Shown: piece by piece, positions 13,601-26,902 of the stretch
Position numbering within the stretch: position 1 is the first letter of the stretch
Layout of the letters: each line of letters opens with the position of its first letter
Assembly: GCA_900239685.1 (NCBI GenBank)
Contig: OENT01000028.1
Coordinates: 62,001 to 126,000 of the forward strand
Source of the DNA: Rotaria macrura
Taxonomy: Eukaryota; Rotifera; Eurotatoria; Philodinida; Philodinidae
DNA length: 64,000 nt
Reading direction: 5' to 3'
Notes under the pieces: model-generated
What the model was told of the DNA's origin: nothing
Database searches by the model: none
Seen by the model: only the letters and a program-made list of their open reading frames with translations
Made by a program: the position numbers and the translations under genes

Positions 13601-16600
13601 ATTTATGAAGCAAAGTGTCAATGAATTTGTTGCATTAACAAGTAAGGAAAGAAAAACAAACGTCTTGGAATCGGATCGGTTAACAACGGTTGCCTGATGC
13701 ATTGTAAATTGAGTTGATCTTTCCAAAAAAGACAAGAAGAAAACAATCAGACTAAAGTTTAAGCTATAATTTATTCACATGTGACATTTGAGGAAGCGTC
13801 CAAATCCTATGACACGTGATTCTCCTTTTTTTGTATTTGTATTCAAATATTTATTTGATTATTCAGTAACTCTTGCTTTTATTTGAAACCAAATCTACAA
13901 AGATATGTTATTCATTGCAAGGTCACTAAGAGAATAGGACTTCGATATTTTTTTAATTCAGCTAAGCTCAAAAACTTTGTAATTTAGAACACGAAAAGTA
14001 GTAGCACTTAACTTTATCAAATGTGTCATTAAATATATAATAAGCTAAAATATAAAAATTAATTTATATATTTTCATGTTGCCAAAGCATACACTTGAGC
14101 ACGCATATATTATAAAAGTTTATTAATTATCTATTCATCACATGCATGTAACGATGATTTTCATTATATGTTGACGAAACAGACTTAATAACGCTTAAAA
14201 AATAACTTGCTTAGTAATTTTATATTTTCCATCTATTTTTAAATATGAACTAAAAGAAGTATGAAATTTTCTAAGTCTCTTGTCGACTCGGAGTAGCATA
14301 GATTCCTAGGTCAAATATGTCGTGTCATGAGTGCAATGTTATTAAAAGAGAAAAGAAAAACAATGATTTCGGTAGAAAACACAGAGAAGTGTCATGATAA
14401 GATTTTGAAATTTTCTCTCAGTACATATTAAACAACACATCGATTATCTAAGTAAACTAATTGGTAGGGTATATCGTTTTCTTGTTAGTAAGAATCATTT
14501 CGTATTTTGATGTTTTTTAATACTACAAAATTTTCCAATCAACTTCCTATTATCGACGAGATTTAGTTTATATAAACCTAGGCACGTGGTAAGGTTATCC
14601 TAACCTTTTAAGATGTGGAAGAATTGAAAAACATTTCTAGGTCAGGGTACAGAGTGCGAGAAACAATTTTCTTTCAGATCTCAATCAAAAAACTTGATAT
14701 TCTTTTATCATTGATGAAGATTATCGATGAGAATTTTCTCTAGTAAAACAAGTACGATATTTTTAATTCTTTAGATAACGATAATAAAATTCTCAACAGT
14801 GACTTGTGCGTATCAGAAAATTCTCCAAAACAATTGTCACGTATATTTCAATCAACAGCAATATCTGGAACGAAACCTCTTGACGTAAATAAATAGAGAA
14901 AAAACTTCATTTATATTTCTATCATGTGCAAAGATTTTTCTAACTCACCTTTTGTAGAATTCAGATCAGCCTATTCTACTCGATGGTGACGATGATTCTA
15001 ATTCAACTGTATGTATTAAACAAAAGGAAAATGTCATTGTTTCTCTAGTAATTCTATGAACATTTCACTTGCTTGTCTTTTTCAACTAGCGTGATCAATA
15101 TGAAAGCATAGTGGACGGAAATTCGAAAACTCGTTCAAATCAAGACGGTAGAATAAACTATAAAAGCATTTGTTTACATCAATTCTTGTTTGTTTTTTGT
15201 TCTATAGTAAATAAATTGGCAATGGAAAATGAAATGCCAGAAAAACGTCGTGATAGTTCAATCAAGAAGATTCTTTCAAATCAACCATTAGAAAAACAAG
15301 AATATGTTGGTAAGAAACAAGGGATTCAACCACATATGCTATTTGCTGATGATTATTTCAACATTTTCTGAAATGTTTAGAAATAAACCAAAAAGTACAA
15401 AATAGTGCTATTAGTGCTTCTAAAGTTCATGCAAATAGCGATCTAAATGTATTAGAACGAACAAATAGTACCGGTGGACGTGAATGTAGGATAACAAATC
15501 AATAGAGACAATCTAAGAAAGTCTCTTGTATTGTTTTTAAAATTTGTTTAGCTACAAGATCACGAGGTTCAATCACTATGCGAATGTTAATGGGTGCAAA
15601 TGGAATCTATGCTGATGGAAAAGCTCAACCAATGACAGTTAATGGTATTGTTGTTGTTACTTTATTTTCTTTTACGAGTGATTTTAATCGTATTAGAACT
15701 CACGAGTGAACCATCAAATAAACGTCCAGCATCACCAAATGATAAAAGTCAATCATTAGAATATTTAATACGCGGTGAACTTGTACGAGCGTGTCCTCCA
15801 TTGCCAAAAAGTGACGGTAAATTGAAATCAAAAACATAACTATTAGTTACTGGTGTTCTTCTAATTTTTCGTTTTTGGTTTTTTTTTCAGAATCATCATT
15901 GATATTTCAAAGTCGTAGTTTATCGAATCGTATGTCATCCCCAACACAACAACGAATGCAATCTAGCCAACAACAACCACAACAAACATCGAAACGAATG
16001 CGGTAAGTTAGATAATTGTAACGAAATACAATCGAAGGTTAATTCTCTTGTATAGAACGTCACCGAAAGATGAATCCATGTTAAATAATGAACACCGACA
16101 TACATCATTCAATCAAGCACATGAAACGTCAAGTAGTGTACGTGATCCATTTGTATTACAGTCACATTCGAAAAATTCTCATCATCAAATGGCATCATCT
16201 TCACCGTCAAGTTCCGATCGTAATTGGCAGTCATATGTGCAACAACAATATCAACATTCGTTAGTTTCACGATCAGCACGTTCTACAATGGCTAATTCAG
16301 GTTCAATAACACAAGGTAGTCCTATGTCTCCACCAACACGTTCATCAACTGATCAACAACAATATCCATCAACAGCCAATAATCAACTTGTTAATCCTCG
16401 TTATTCTTGTGTGAATAAAAGTAAAAGAAAATGAAATTAATGTCGATAATTATTCGCTTTTCATTTCCTTCTAGACGAACAACAATATTCACCATCACGA
16501 CAATCGTCAACATCACCACTTAATCATTCACCTAAAGGGAAATTTGCTCGAAGAGCACATCAAGTGAGTTGGTTTGATTCGAAATCGAAAATGATTCATT

Positions 16601-18605
16601 GATAAGATCCGAATGATTGACGATAGTTTTCTATCAAAAGAGATGAAGTGGAATATTCGTAATTCCAAACGTTTTGTCAAAGAAAACCTGTTGAAATTTC
16701 TCAACTATGCTAAATCGATGACCAACGTAATATCACGAATAGTGAAATAACTGTTCATCCTTTGTAAATCTATCTGGGTATAAAATCTCAAAAGACTTGT
16801 TTAAGCATGAAAATCTTACGACTATCCAACTACGAGTAGATGTTCTAGTCTCATACTCAAAAGAACCTATATACAATAAGTTCAAACAACATATATGTTG
16901 ACAGTAAACGTTGATGATGATAGACTTGAAATCGTCAAAGAATTTCTAAGGATACCACTGACGGATACTTTTGAAAAATGGATAGTTTCTTTTGTTATCT
17001 GTTCGTCATTCACCGTAGTCGACGAGACTTTTCTCTAAGTATCTTTTTCTTCGTTTTATTGTTCTTATGACAAGATTTTCAATCATATATTCATTTACAA
17101 ATCAAAACGAAATTGTTTGGGTTTCGAAAAATGCGTAAATAATATTTCTTCATCATAAAATGGGTGGGTAGATTTGTTTTTTAATGTCGACTATTCTAGA
17201 ATAGAAAATTTGAATATTCAATGACGTATGAAAGAAAACAAAAAAAATCTTATTGTTACATTGTGACACGGAAAATATTCATAGAATTGGATTGTACAAT
17301 TTATGGAAGCTATGTTAGAAATAATGATATCCATCATAAGAGAAGATAAATCCCCAGACATAAATCTTAGCTAAGCTTTTCTTCATTCATAGTAAAATTT
17401 AGCTTGTAAAACAAGATCTGTCTCAAGAAAAAAATGTATTATTATGGTACAATTTCTTATTTAACCTTCAGAGATTTTATCTGTTGTACTTAGTCAGTTC
17501 GATTTTCCACATATTTTAATTCAGATTATCTTTCTAATCTATATTTCATCTCGATCTGAGATACGTCTGAAGTTCGAAAACATATTAAACTATTCCGTAG
17601 AATCATTTTACTGACAGAAAGAAGTTCTTAATTAAGATTAGTAAGTTCAAAGTTTGAAGGAAAACTCTCCAAATTAGATTTGTCAAAAAATCAAAATGTT
17701 CTGACCTTTGTTCGAAGTTCTTGGGGAAAAGTTTTTATTTGAGAGAACAAGGTGAGATATTTTCGACTTTTCTGTGGCCTTCTTTTATCGACATATACTT
17801 AATTGAAAGACAGGCCCCGAAGGTTCAAACATAGCAAAAATAGTGACAGTGTATTAAAACACCAGATATATCCTTTGATGAACAAATAGCAAAGAGAGGA
17901 TAGAAATGTTTCATCCTGCTCTAACATATAAAATGTTTGCCCCAAAGTTTTACATATTCAACAGAAATCTTCTCTTATGTCAATCTTTTTCTTTTGTCTC
18001 ACCATAATCATGCAACCAATACTATTTAAGTATTTGCATGTATAAATTATCATGCTTACTATTAACATTAAACTGAAAACTTCAAATCATAAGTCCTATA
18101 CATTTTTTTTGACCTTCACAAAATGTAAAAATATATACATCTTGAAATAGAACTAATTCAATTTTTATATTAGACATTATCATCATCAGCTGATAATCAA
18201 CATGAATCTACATTAACAATAAATGTTGATCCATCAGCATATCACAGAAGTTCAAATATAAATTCATTGCAAACAAGTACTAGTAATAATACTCCACCAA
18301 TAGCTCCTTCGCCAATATCATCATCTGTATCACCAGCAACATCTGTTTCATCGAATAGTGCTCATCCACTCAAAAAACGTTTACTCAGTGAATATGAATT
18401 CGAACAACAGCAACAACAACGTAATTCACCAATAATGACATCTCCTGTTATTTCAACAATAACATCACCGTCAATATCATCCACAAGGCCAGAATCAACT
18501 GAAGAACAAAGTCATAATTCCAATTCGAACAATAACGACCATAAAACTGATGAAGTAAAGGCAACCACAATGGATTCCAGTGAAAAACCAGATTCGAGAA
18601 CGTGA
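5142..18605 (+). CDS. NCOR: Nuclear receptor co-repressor (NCoR/SMRT/SMRTER orthologue), 30 exons
   Basis: Nuclear scaffold that links unliganded receptors and other repressors to HDAC3. GT-AG exons keep one frame for ~1,944 aa: 5142-5201, 5270-5376, 5427-5574, 5627-5794, 5859-5981, 6582-6697, 6753-7545, 7615-7646, 9009-9031, 9088-9127, 9180-9313, 9388-9564, 9638-9795, 9863-9962, 10026-10917, 11953-12386, 12450-12642, 13054-13144, 13221-13641, 14775-14884, 14958-15008, 15090-15147, 15208-15309, 15381-15485, 15552-15644, 15697-15816, 15891-16002, 16056-16408, 16475-16563, 18174-18605. Diagnostic regions: N-terminal coiled coil (exon 4, 'NAISKLESEIDLTMKKLDRA'), the deacetylase-activation region with SANT1 (~392-445, 'PKNFGYISSFLENKT..QCVQFYY'), SANT2 (~641-690, 'GDWTHIAEYVHRSEQSCRLF'), and 'GSITQGSP' in exon 28, matching the SITQGTP repeats of vertebrate NCoR. 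The C-terminal half is low-complexity S/Q/P/H. 'SLEYLIRGEL' (exon 26) resembles a CoRNR box; that is inference. Smaller exons are less certain; exon 11 uses a GTAATG donor. Confidence 0.9.
10625..10672 (+). repeat. CAA/CAG trinucleotide run encoding 16 Gln
   Basis: In-frame run of mostly CAA with a few CAG codons inside exon 15 of the co-repressor gene. It gives a poly-glutamine stretch in the disordered central region. Polyglutamine is common in co-regulators and the tract is likely length-variable. Confidence 0.9.
13350..13373 (+). repeat. Short mixed CAA/CAG run encoding 8 Gln
   Basis: Second glutamine run of the co-repressor, in exon 19, interrupted CAA/CAG and followed by His codons. 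It sits upstream of the segment 'ISIQEFMKQSVNEFVA', which may correspond to the receptor-interaction region of vertebrate NCoR. Confidence 0.8.
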
Positions 18606-19293
18606 ATGTGCTTTGTTAGTTTTGGCTTTGTTGTTTCTTTTTTCGGAAAATCTAAAAAACTTTGCTCAATCAACCGGTCGTCGTTGCTGTTAATTATATT
18701 TAGCATCGAAACAGTATTCGAAAATAAAGAGACAAATAGAATTGAATCATTCGTGTTTTTTCTTCTCTATCTATGCGTCATTTTTATTCTTACTGTGTAC
18801 ATGACAACCATATTCAAGCACATGATGACGTGTGTTTGTTTGTAAATAGGTATATAAGTATAATTTCTTATTCTGTTCTATGTATAGTATTCTAAAACAA
18901 CACTTGGTTTCTTGGTTTCTTTTTTTCTGTTGTTTTTGTTGTTGTTGTTGTTGTTATATTGTCGAGTTAGTTTATTTGTAATATGTCCTTATTTCTTTGA
19001 CTTCTAGTAGAGCTGATATCTACAAATATTGGAAAACATTTACATACAAAAAATCCTCCTTTACGTCTTTTCTTTTTGTTATGATCTTTTCATTTTTCTT
19101 TGGTTTCGTTCGTTGTTGTTCTTGGAAAATTTAAAAAAGAAAACAGATTTCTCTTTCTTTCTACTGTACCGTTTGTTTATTCAACGTATAAATAAAAAGA
19201 ATATCTTGGTATTTTAATTGATTCTCTCTATTCAAAAGAAGTCAACAACTACAGCAAATTTGTGTTTTTAGATTGAAAATAACAGGAAACATC
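18606..19293. other. Intergenic spacer: co-repressor 3' UTR and KIF3A 5' flank
   Basis: 688 bp, T-rich on the plus strand. It contains a (TTG)n microsatellite at about 18935-18956 and several open frames made of Phe/Leu/Ser codons from the T-rich bias; none looks real. A pyrimidine-rich tract ending in TTTTTAG at 19271 is an acceptor-like site 22 nt before the KIF3A ATG. Confidence 0.6.
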
Positions 19294-22200
19294 ATGCCGG
19301 TATGTGCTTGATTCGATATGAGTGTGTGCTCTTATGAACTTAAAAATTATCTTGAATGTTATTAGGAACAAAAACGATCATCAGCTAGTGGTAATGCAAA
19401 TAATGTTAAAGTGGTTGTACGATGTCGGCCGATGAGTGATAAAGAAGTCGATGATGATCGCAAAGAAATCGTTTTCGTAAATACTCTGAATGAATTTAAG
19501 CCATTAAATATATTTCTTCTACTCCTTTCTTTCCATACTCAATAACATTTTCCGATACTTCCCTGAAAAATATTTAGACAAGCACTGCTTTCGTTTTTGC
19601 ATATGTAATATTCTTGAAATGCTAAAGATAGATTTCAGACGATTGCAGACAGATTGAAAGAAAAAGAGTATTCTACATAGTAGAAAGAATTTTTTTCTCA
19701 TTAGTTGTCACACCTCGATCTAGATCTAGGTCTTCTCTGTACCAGAAAGTTGACATCCAACACAAAATTCCATGCACAAAAAGCAAGCATAAGTACCATT
19801 CTTAACACATTATAGATGTTCTTAATGAGTGATAGGATGATGATCTAATAGACGAGAACGATCATTCGTCCAGTTTGATATTTGTAGTTGCTAAATGAAA
19901 ACGATAAATGTATTGTTTTGTTTTAATCGTAAGCATTTGTATGTGATCTATAGTACGAGTTTCAATCACCATGCAACTTTTCCACACTTTTGTTAAAGAT
20001 GTTTTTATTCACTTACTTGTGGATTCACAATAACCTTTTCTAATATGTCTCGTTATCGATAGTTCAATCAAAATTTGTGTCATCAATCGTATACTATTTC
20101 TTTCTTTTTTAGTCTTTGACATAATGATCGAAGTCTTCTAAACTAGAAATATGCAATGCAAATTTTCGATTAGCATGCTAAAAAATCTCTTACAGCTATG
20201 GATAACTCTTCAGTTTCTCACTTCGAATTTTTTCTATCATTCTTATTCAACTCTATCAGATTCTATTTGAGTTTCAAATATATTTTCATTGAAAAGCAAT
20301 TATCTAAGATATAATATTCAATAGAAAATAGTACATTCATGTTAAAAACGGCTAAAACAGTATTTAGATACGACGAATAGATACATATTTATCTATTTTT
20401 AAGGTTAATGAAACATCGGGCACGATAGAGGTTCGACCACCCCGTAATTCAAATGAGGATACAGCTAAAACATTTACATTTGACTATGCTTTTGGACCAA
20501 ATTCAAAACAAGTCGTCATTTATAATTTGGTTGCTCGTCCTATTGTTGATGCTGTTCTCGAAGGTTACAATGGAACAATATTTGCCTATGGACAAACAGG
20601 CACTGGTTAGTATGCGTATTGTACTTCTCATGAGTGTTATATAAAAGGAAGAATTTACTTTTAAATTTTAACAAGGTAAAACATTTACAATGGAAGGAAA
20701 AAAAGATGATAATAAAAACTATGGTATTATTCCAAATTCATTTGCACACGTATTTCTTGAAATCTCAAAAGCATCCAAAGATGTCGGGTAAATTGAAATA
20801 GAATACTAAATTCTAAATTTCATTCAAACACATTTAAAAGATATTTGGTTAATGTGTCGTATCTTGAAATATATAATGAAGAAATTCGTGATTTACTTGG
20901 TAAAGATCGTAATAGAAGCTTAGAAGTAAATCAATCAATTCTAATTGAAAGAAAAAAAAATGAATAAATACTTTCAATTCATAATTTAGATTAAAGAACG
21001 ACCCAATATTGGTGTTTACGCTGATGGCTTATCAGCGCATGCGTGTCACTCTGCAACAGAAATGGAATCTTTGATGCGTTCGGGCAGTAGTAATCGTAAG
21101 GATTTGTTTTTGATTTTCGACTTTTTTTTATTGTAAAAGTTTTGCCAAATCAGGTCATACGGGTCAAACTCTTATGAACGAACGTAGCAGTCGATCTCAT
21201 GCTATATTTACCATTACGATTGAATGTAGCGATACTGGCCCTGATGGTGGAAAACGTATTCGAGTTGGAAAACTGCATATGGTCGATCTAGCGGTATGTA
21301 TGAGCGTTCTTTTTCTTCAAAAAGTCGTTAAAGAATGTCTAGTACGAATGTGACTTCGATTATTTTTAGGGTAGCGAACGCCAATCGAAATCGGGTGCCG
21401 AAGGAAGCACATTAAAAGAAGCAACAAAAATCAACTTATCATTGTCTACATTAGGCAATGTTATATCAGCGTTAGTCGATGGAAAATCAACTCATATACC
21501 TTATCGAAATTCAAAATTAACTCGTCTTCTACAGGATTCATTAGGTGGAAATTCTAAAACAGCAATGGTAAATTATTTCTAGAGAGTTTGAAATTAGAAA
21601 GAAAAATTCCACCTAAAACGAAAAAGAAACTCACATCATCATAACATGAATGTACACATGAAAAATATCATGTGTTACTTCTGATTGCATTTAAACATAT
21701 TCTAGTCACACGGAAAAGATGATTTTATATGAATACAAAAAGAAAAACAACTGACGTTAGATCTAATTCATATTGATGCAAGATAATAATCTTGGCTGGA
21801 TAGTATCTTCTAATATTCATTTCAATCTCCAGTAACCCATAAGAGATAAATAACAGCTTGAGTTCATCAAGCTTATTATATACTGCGCATCATAGCCTCA
21901 GGCTATTCTGTCGAATTTGGTTCTGTAATAGAAATCGAACTAGATTTACATCTTCCACGTTGCTCGAACATGAATTTATATTACAGTAAAGTCTCTAAAC
22001 GTGATTATCAATTACTTTTCAATTCATCCATGAAAAGACATGATTACGTTTAATAAGAGTATTTTTTCCTCAGAGATTTCTTTCAGACAGCATATATATA
22101 GAAAAAATGTACTCAGTGACCTTATATACCATAAAACGCTCACCTCTATCATTTTTGTTTCCGATGAATTATTTTTGTAACTCATCGCACCAGACACCGT

Positions 22201-24628
22201 GATTTAAACAAAAGACTGGAAGGTTTTCATTGATTATGCTTTCATGTACTTTTGAATATTATTTTGAAAAAGTATATAGTTCATTCTGTAAACAACAAAC
22301 ATATCAAACCACAAACTCTGAAGACAAAATTTCGTCCCATAACATGAAAGAGCTATTTTCAGAAAATTGAATTTATTCCTATTTAGCAACATCGATCAAG
22401 ACAAGCATAGAATAACTGAACAAATCTTCTTACATGTAAATTCTTCACAACAGTATGAACACTATAAATTTCGTTGTAAGATTAGAGTAGAATTCCGAAG
22501 AATAACTTTTATTAACGAAAATATCTACAGTTGAGTGACTCGAAAGAAGCCAACAAGTCAATATCTTTTTGCATATGAAATAAATAATTAACTTGTTCAA
22601 AACTAATGCACATAAATAATACTATTTTAAAATGAAATATGAACATAATCTTGTTATTTACTGAATAACTATCAATATCTACAAAGATTTTTTGAAATGT
22701 CTATTTTTCCAACAATATTTCGATGAACAAAACAATTGATTTAGATTGCAAATATTGGCCCGGCTGATTACAACTATGATGAAAGTTTAAGCACACTCAG
22801 GTATCATATTTTTTTTGTATTGATTTCTTGACTATATTTTCAATTATTAGATATGCTAATCGAGCTAAGAATATCAAAAATAATGCACGCGTTAATGAAG
22901 ATCCTAAAGATGCTATGATACGAAATTTACAAAATGAAATTGAACTTTTACGTAAACAAGTTGAAGAAGGTTTTTATTAGTTTTGCCTTATGTTTTCCGA
23001 TTGTAATAATTCATCGATCAATTTTCCATTGTTAGGTGGTGGTCTTGGCGATGATGATGAGGGATCAGGTTCTGATGTAAGTGACGTCGATGAAAACGGA
23101 CAACGTGTTGTACGTAAACGTGCATTACGTGTTCGTGAAGAACGTAAACAAGAAATCGAACGTGAAATTGAAATCGAACGAAGAAAACTACAGGATGATA
23201 CAGAGAAATCACAAAAAGAACGAGATAAGATTGCTCGAGCACTTTTAGAAAAACAAGAAGAACTTCAGGCGATGTATGATTCGTTTTTTTTTTGTGTCAC
23301 TTTTCTTCATTTCTTTTTTGATTCATTCAATCGTAGAAAAGAAAAAGATGATCTCGAACAGAAACTTCGAAACTTAGAACGGAAATTAATTGTTGGTGGT
23401 GAAAATTTACTTGACAAAGCACAAAAACAAGCGCAACTGTTAGAAGAAAGTGAACGAGAATTGGAAACACGTATACAAAATGAAGAAGAATTAAAAAAAC
23501 AACTTCAACAAAAAGAGGTTTAACATGATTATTTGACAATTAACGAAGCATATATGTGAAGATGATAATGATCTTTTTAAGGCTGAAACGCTTGATGTAC
23601 AAGTAAAATATGCAACGTTAAAAGAGGAAGCTGCAGATCTAACGAGGAAATTAAAAATTTTCGGAAAAAAATATCAAGATGCTAAACAAGAAGTAAGAGA
23701 GAACGGTTTATTTGCAGAGAAACAAAACTAATTTAACTACGGGCATCCGTCTTTTACTCTTTTTAGTTACACGAGCTTGAAAAAGAAAATCTTCAGCAAC
23801 GTACAGAACTAATCGAAGCAAATGCACATGCATTTCGTGAATTACAAAAGCAAGAATTTATTATTGGAAGCTATATACCTGAAGAATATCTTGTAAGTTT
23901 ATGTTATGTTTTCTTGTCAAACTTTGTTAGTGCAATATATATGACGAATGAAAATACGAAGTGGTTGCTTTCAAAAGTTACATAGAGATGATTGTTTTGT
24001 ATCTGTTTCGATAGTTTTCATTTTACTAATGTTTTATTGAGTCCTAGAAAAACATGTTAATTACGAGCCTACAGTTCAGATATCAGAAAAGAACCGAACG
24101 AGTAACAGAGTGTTTGGCTCTAGATCAAGAAAAGTAAGTTGAGCAATACGATAGTATATGCAAAGAACATTCGTCTGACGAGTATGTTTCATAAGATGTA
24201 CGTCAATAATCAATTGTGAATTCATTTAGAAACTTATTCAAGAGAATGCAGTATGGAATGAACAGTTTGGAGAATGGAGTCTTAAATCGATTGCATATAC
24301 GGGAAACAATATTAAAAATAAAGAAAAATCAAAACAAAATCAAGTATTCAAGTTTTAAATTGTAAAACGCAAATAACTCTATTGTTATTTCTAGAATGAT
24401 GACTTGAATTTAACTCATGTCTATTTGGCCTACACTGCTAAAGGTGCAGAAAAAGCAATGCGAGATTTCATGGATCGAAAGAAGAAAAAGAGTGTTAAGG
24501 AACGAAAAAAGTATGCAATTCAAATACTATTGTTGAATTCAAATTGTATGTTTGCATTTATTTTTTTATCTAGAAAGACACCTAAAGAAACTAATGATGA
24601 TCGTCCAACGACAGCAGTACGAGACTAA
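19294..24628 (+). CDS. KIF3A: Kinesin-2 motor subunit KIF3A, 17 exons
   Basis: Plus-end microtubule motor; with KIF3B/C and KAP it forms the heterotrimeric kinesin-2 that drives anterograde intraflagellar transport. Exons: 19294-19299, 19366-19476, 20404-20605, 20676-20787, 20841-20925, 20990-21095, 21154-21293, 21370-21567, 22745-22800, 22851-22969, 23036-23273, 23337-23517, 23582-23692, 23767-23892, 24230-24343, 24395-24510, 24574-24628; 691 aa against ~700 in vertebrates. Visible motor motifs: '[10 protein letters not shown]' (15-24), P-loop 'GQTGTGKT' (102-109), switch I 'NERSSRSH', switch II 'DLAGSE', and '[16 protein letters not shown]'. A charged neck and long coiled coil follow. The tail '[19 protein letters not shown]' and 'LTHVYLAYT' is specific to KIF3A rather than KIF3B. 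The first exon holds only two codons. Two of its short introns (23274-23336 and 24511-24573) are 63 nt and stop-free. Confidence 0.96.
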
Positions 24629-24694
24629 ATCAATGATTGCTTTTGCTTTAATATTTAATCAATCCGTCCATTTTATCTATTGTTTTTATACACA

Positions 24695-24700
24695 AATAAA
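24695..24700 (+). terminator. Polyadenylation signal AATAAA after KIF3A
   Basis: Canonical hexamer 67 nt after the KIF3A stop codon and about 75 nt before the next gene on the same strand, so the 3' UTR is very short. Confidence 0.6.
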
Positions 24701-24774
24701 ATAATATTCTCTCGTTATGTTTCGATGTATAGTCATTTATTTATTATTTCAAAAATTTCAGATTATTTTTCATA

Positions 24775-25872
24775 ATGAGTTTCGATACAGTTGATATAGG
24801 TTCAAGATCAGGCAAATTTAAATATATATTAGTTCAACAGGAACAAAAATATCTTCTTCGTGGTGATCCAAGTTGCGAATATCATGGTATTATAGTTCTG
24901 GTCGTCTATTAAATCAATTATATTTGTGTTTTTAACAGATAACATTTTTGAAAAATTAAAGCAAAATCTTGGAGACGGTATATCCCACCAATTGAAAGTA
25001 TTAGGTGGAGGAAAAGTTCTAGTGGATTTCGAGAAAAAACAAATCAATGTCTTTGGTGAATCACAAGTAATTTCTTCATTTCAATAGAATAAATCCGTAT
25101 GAGTATTTAATTACTTGAAGGGGAATAAAGGTATTTTCTTATCTCATCGTTCTGTTTTCATGGCAGTTGCTGGCAAAATGATTCGAGAATATTTCAGCTC
25201 GTTCACGATATAATCGACTATCACTTGAAAAAATCCAAATTTAAAAGTTTTTTTCTTACGAAGAATTTAATAAAAGGCAGTGCAGAATACTATCGTATTC
25301 TTAGCTCATATATGTGAGTAGTCAATAATAGATTGCTAGATTTGAACAATTTCTCAAGTAATCTAATTTTAATAAGCTCTATGAATGTTGTCGAGCATAG
25401 AATATTTTCGAAAATTAATACAAAGAAAAAATTTTTTTCGTGCATCAATGATTCACATGTTAATGGTGCATGAATCAAAAGAAAGATCCTTGAAAACTCA
25501 TTCAAATTTATTCATAGTTGACTAACAGGTAAACTTCAAGATCAAACATTGTTGATCATATTAATCGTCTCTATGTGATATTCTGAAGATAATACTCTAA
25601 ATATTAGTGATTTCAAATAATAATTGACAATTTTTTTCTTGTGGACAAAATAGTTCTCTAATCATTTTTCATTTAACTGACATGCATTCGAACATTGAAT
25701 AACGACACGACTCCTCTTTAAGATATTGAACATTCAAGGATTTGCGATTAATAGTTTTAATTTAATGGTATGTATTTAGGCATATGGTGCTGCTGATCAT
25801 GCCAAATCAAAGTCGTTACTTCAAGAAAAATATCCTGATTTTAGTATTTCAACGGATGAACCATCTGATTAA
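24775..25872 (+). CDS. PHPT1: 14 kDa phosphohistidine phosphatase-like protein, copy 1
   Basis: Janus/Ocnus-PHPT1 family; the enzyme removes phosphate from phosphohistidine (and phospholysine) in proteins, usually in the cytosol. Three exons: 24775-24886, 24939-25066, 25780-25872; 110 aa against ~125 in human. Family landmarks in order: 'GKFKYILV' (the Lys of human 'FKYVLI'), 'EYHDNIF' with the presumed catalytic His at residue 37, 'LGGGKV', 'DFEKKQINVFGES', 'AYGAADHA', 'EKYPDF'. The Arg of human 'LGGGRISH', thought to help bind phosphate, is Lys here. The last intron is 713 bp. The start is 13 nt after an acceptor-like TTTCAG. It lies 146 bp downstream of KIF3A on the same strand, and a second copy follows 1 kb later. 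Confidence 0.85.
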
Positions 25873-26902
25873 ATCTACAGAAAAATAAGAATTCATAATT
25901 TTTATAAGTCTACATTGTTTTTGAGTCATTTTTTTTTCAAGTTATGAATCTCAAAAAGAAAATGATTTTTAAAAATCATCAATCAATAACAATTAGTGAA
26001 ATCTTACGTTTATTCTATTGTTTTATTTCTTGTATTTGATACATAACAGATAGGGACTCGTTTAATGTCATTCATATAGATTCACGTATGTGACATTGCA
26101 AGATGACATGATTAATGAAAAAATATTGTTAACGTAGTTATTCAGTTATTCTACTCAACAAATGTTATTGATGCGTTTTTCGTAAGTTTAGATTTATAAG
26201 GACGTTGTTTTTGTGGCAACGAATCGCTCTTTTTCTTGTACAAAAAAAGAAAAGCCGTGAGAAATAACATGTCAATTTTAATGGAATATCTATTAGTTTG
26301 TCGAGCTAAATTAATATGCATAACACATGCTGAAACACACAGGGGTGCATCATCATCAACTATTTTAAAAACAATGACTATGAATAGCATGACCTTAAAT
26401 AACAGTAAGATTTCAATTGTCATTATTTCCAATGCTCGTATTAGAATAGACAATAACAGCGACTCATAGTCAACAAAAATGTATATCCATTATTGCTTTG
26501 TATTCTATATGTTGTGTACTAAGTCGATGATTGAGTAATTCTTTGCCAGATTTGATGTACATTTAGTTGTTTAAGAATTGAATATGAAGATAGATGCTAT
26601 TTAGTATATATTATATTCATGATGCTTAACTAATGGATCGCTATCCGATGTAAAACAGCATATAATATCTAAAGATCTGTCTAGGCGAAACGACAACAGC
26701 TGTCTAATTATCGGATGCCTCTCAGGAAAAGAATCTCCAGTCTTCTATTGCTTCTTTCTCTTTCTAAATTAAATTATTTTCGATTGTTTGGATATAACCT
26801 TGTTGAAAAAGATGTTTCCATTTAAGATAAACACATGTTTGCATTTTAATTGCAAGAATTAAAATAAAGAATTAACTTGCTTGTTATTTACTTAAGATAA
26901 TC
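25873..26902. other. Spacer between the two PHPT1 copies
   Basis: About 1 kb. Overlapping open frames on both strands at 26151-26469 mirror each other and show no motif, so I do not call a gene. I see no obvious leftover of a third copy and no repeat. Confidence 0.5.

Noticed and set aside
24048..24133. Possible extra KIF3A exon with good AG and GT sites
   Set aside because: Including it shifts the frame of the following exon; joining 23892 directly to 24230 keeps frame and matches the conserved KIF3A tail.
26151..26469. Overlapping open frames on both strands between the PHPT1 copies
   Set aside because: Mutually antisense and without domain, signal peptide or exon structure.
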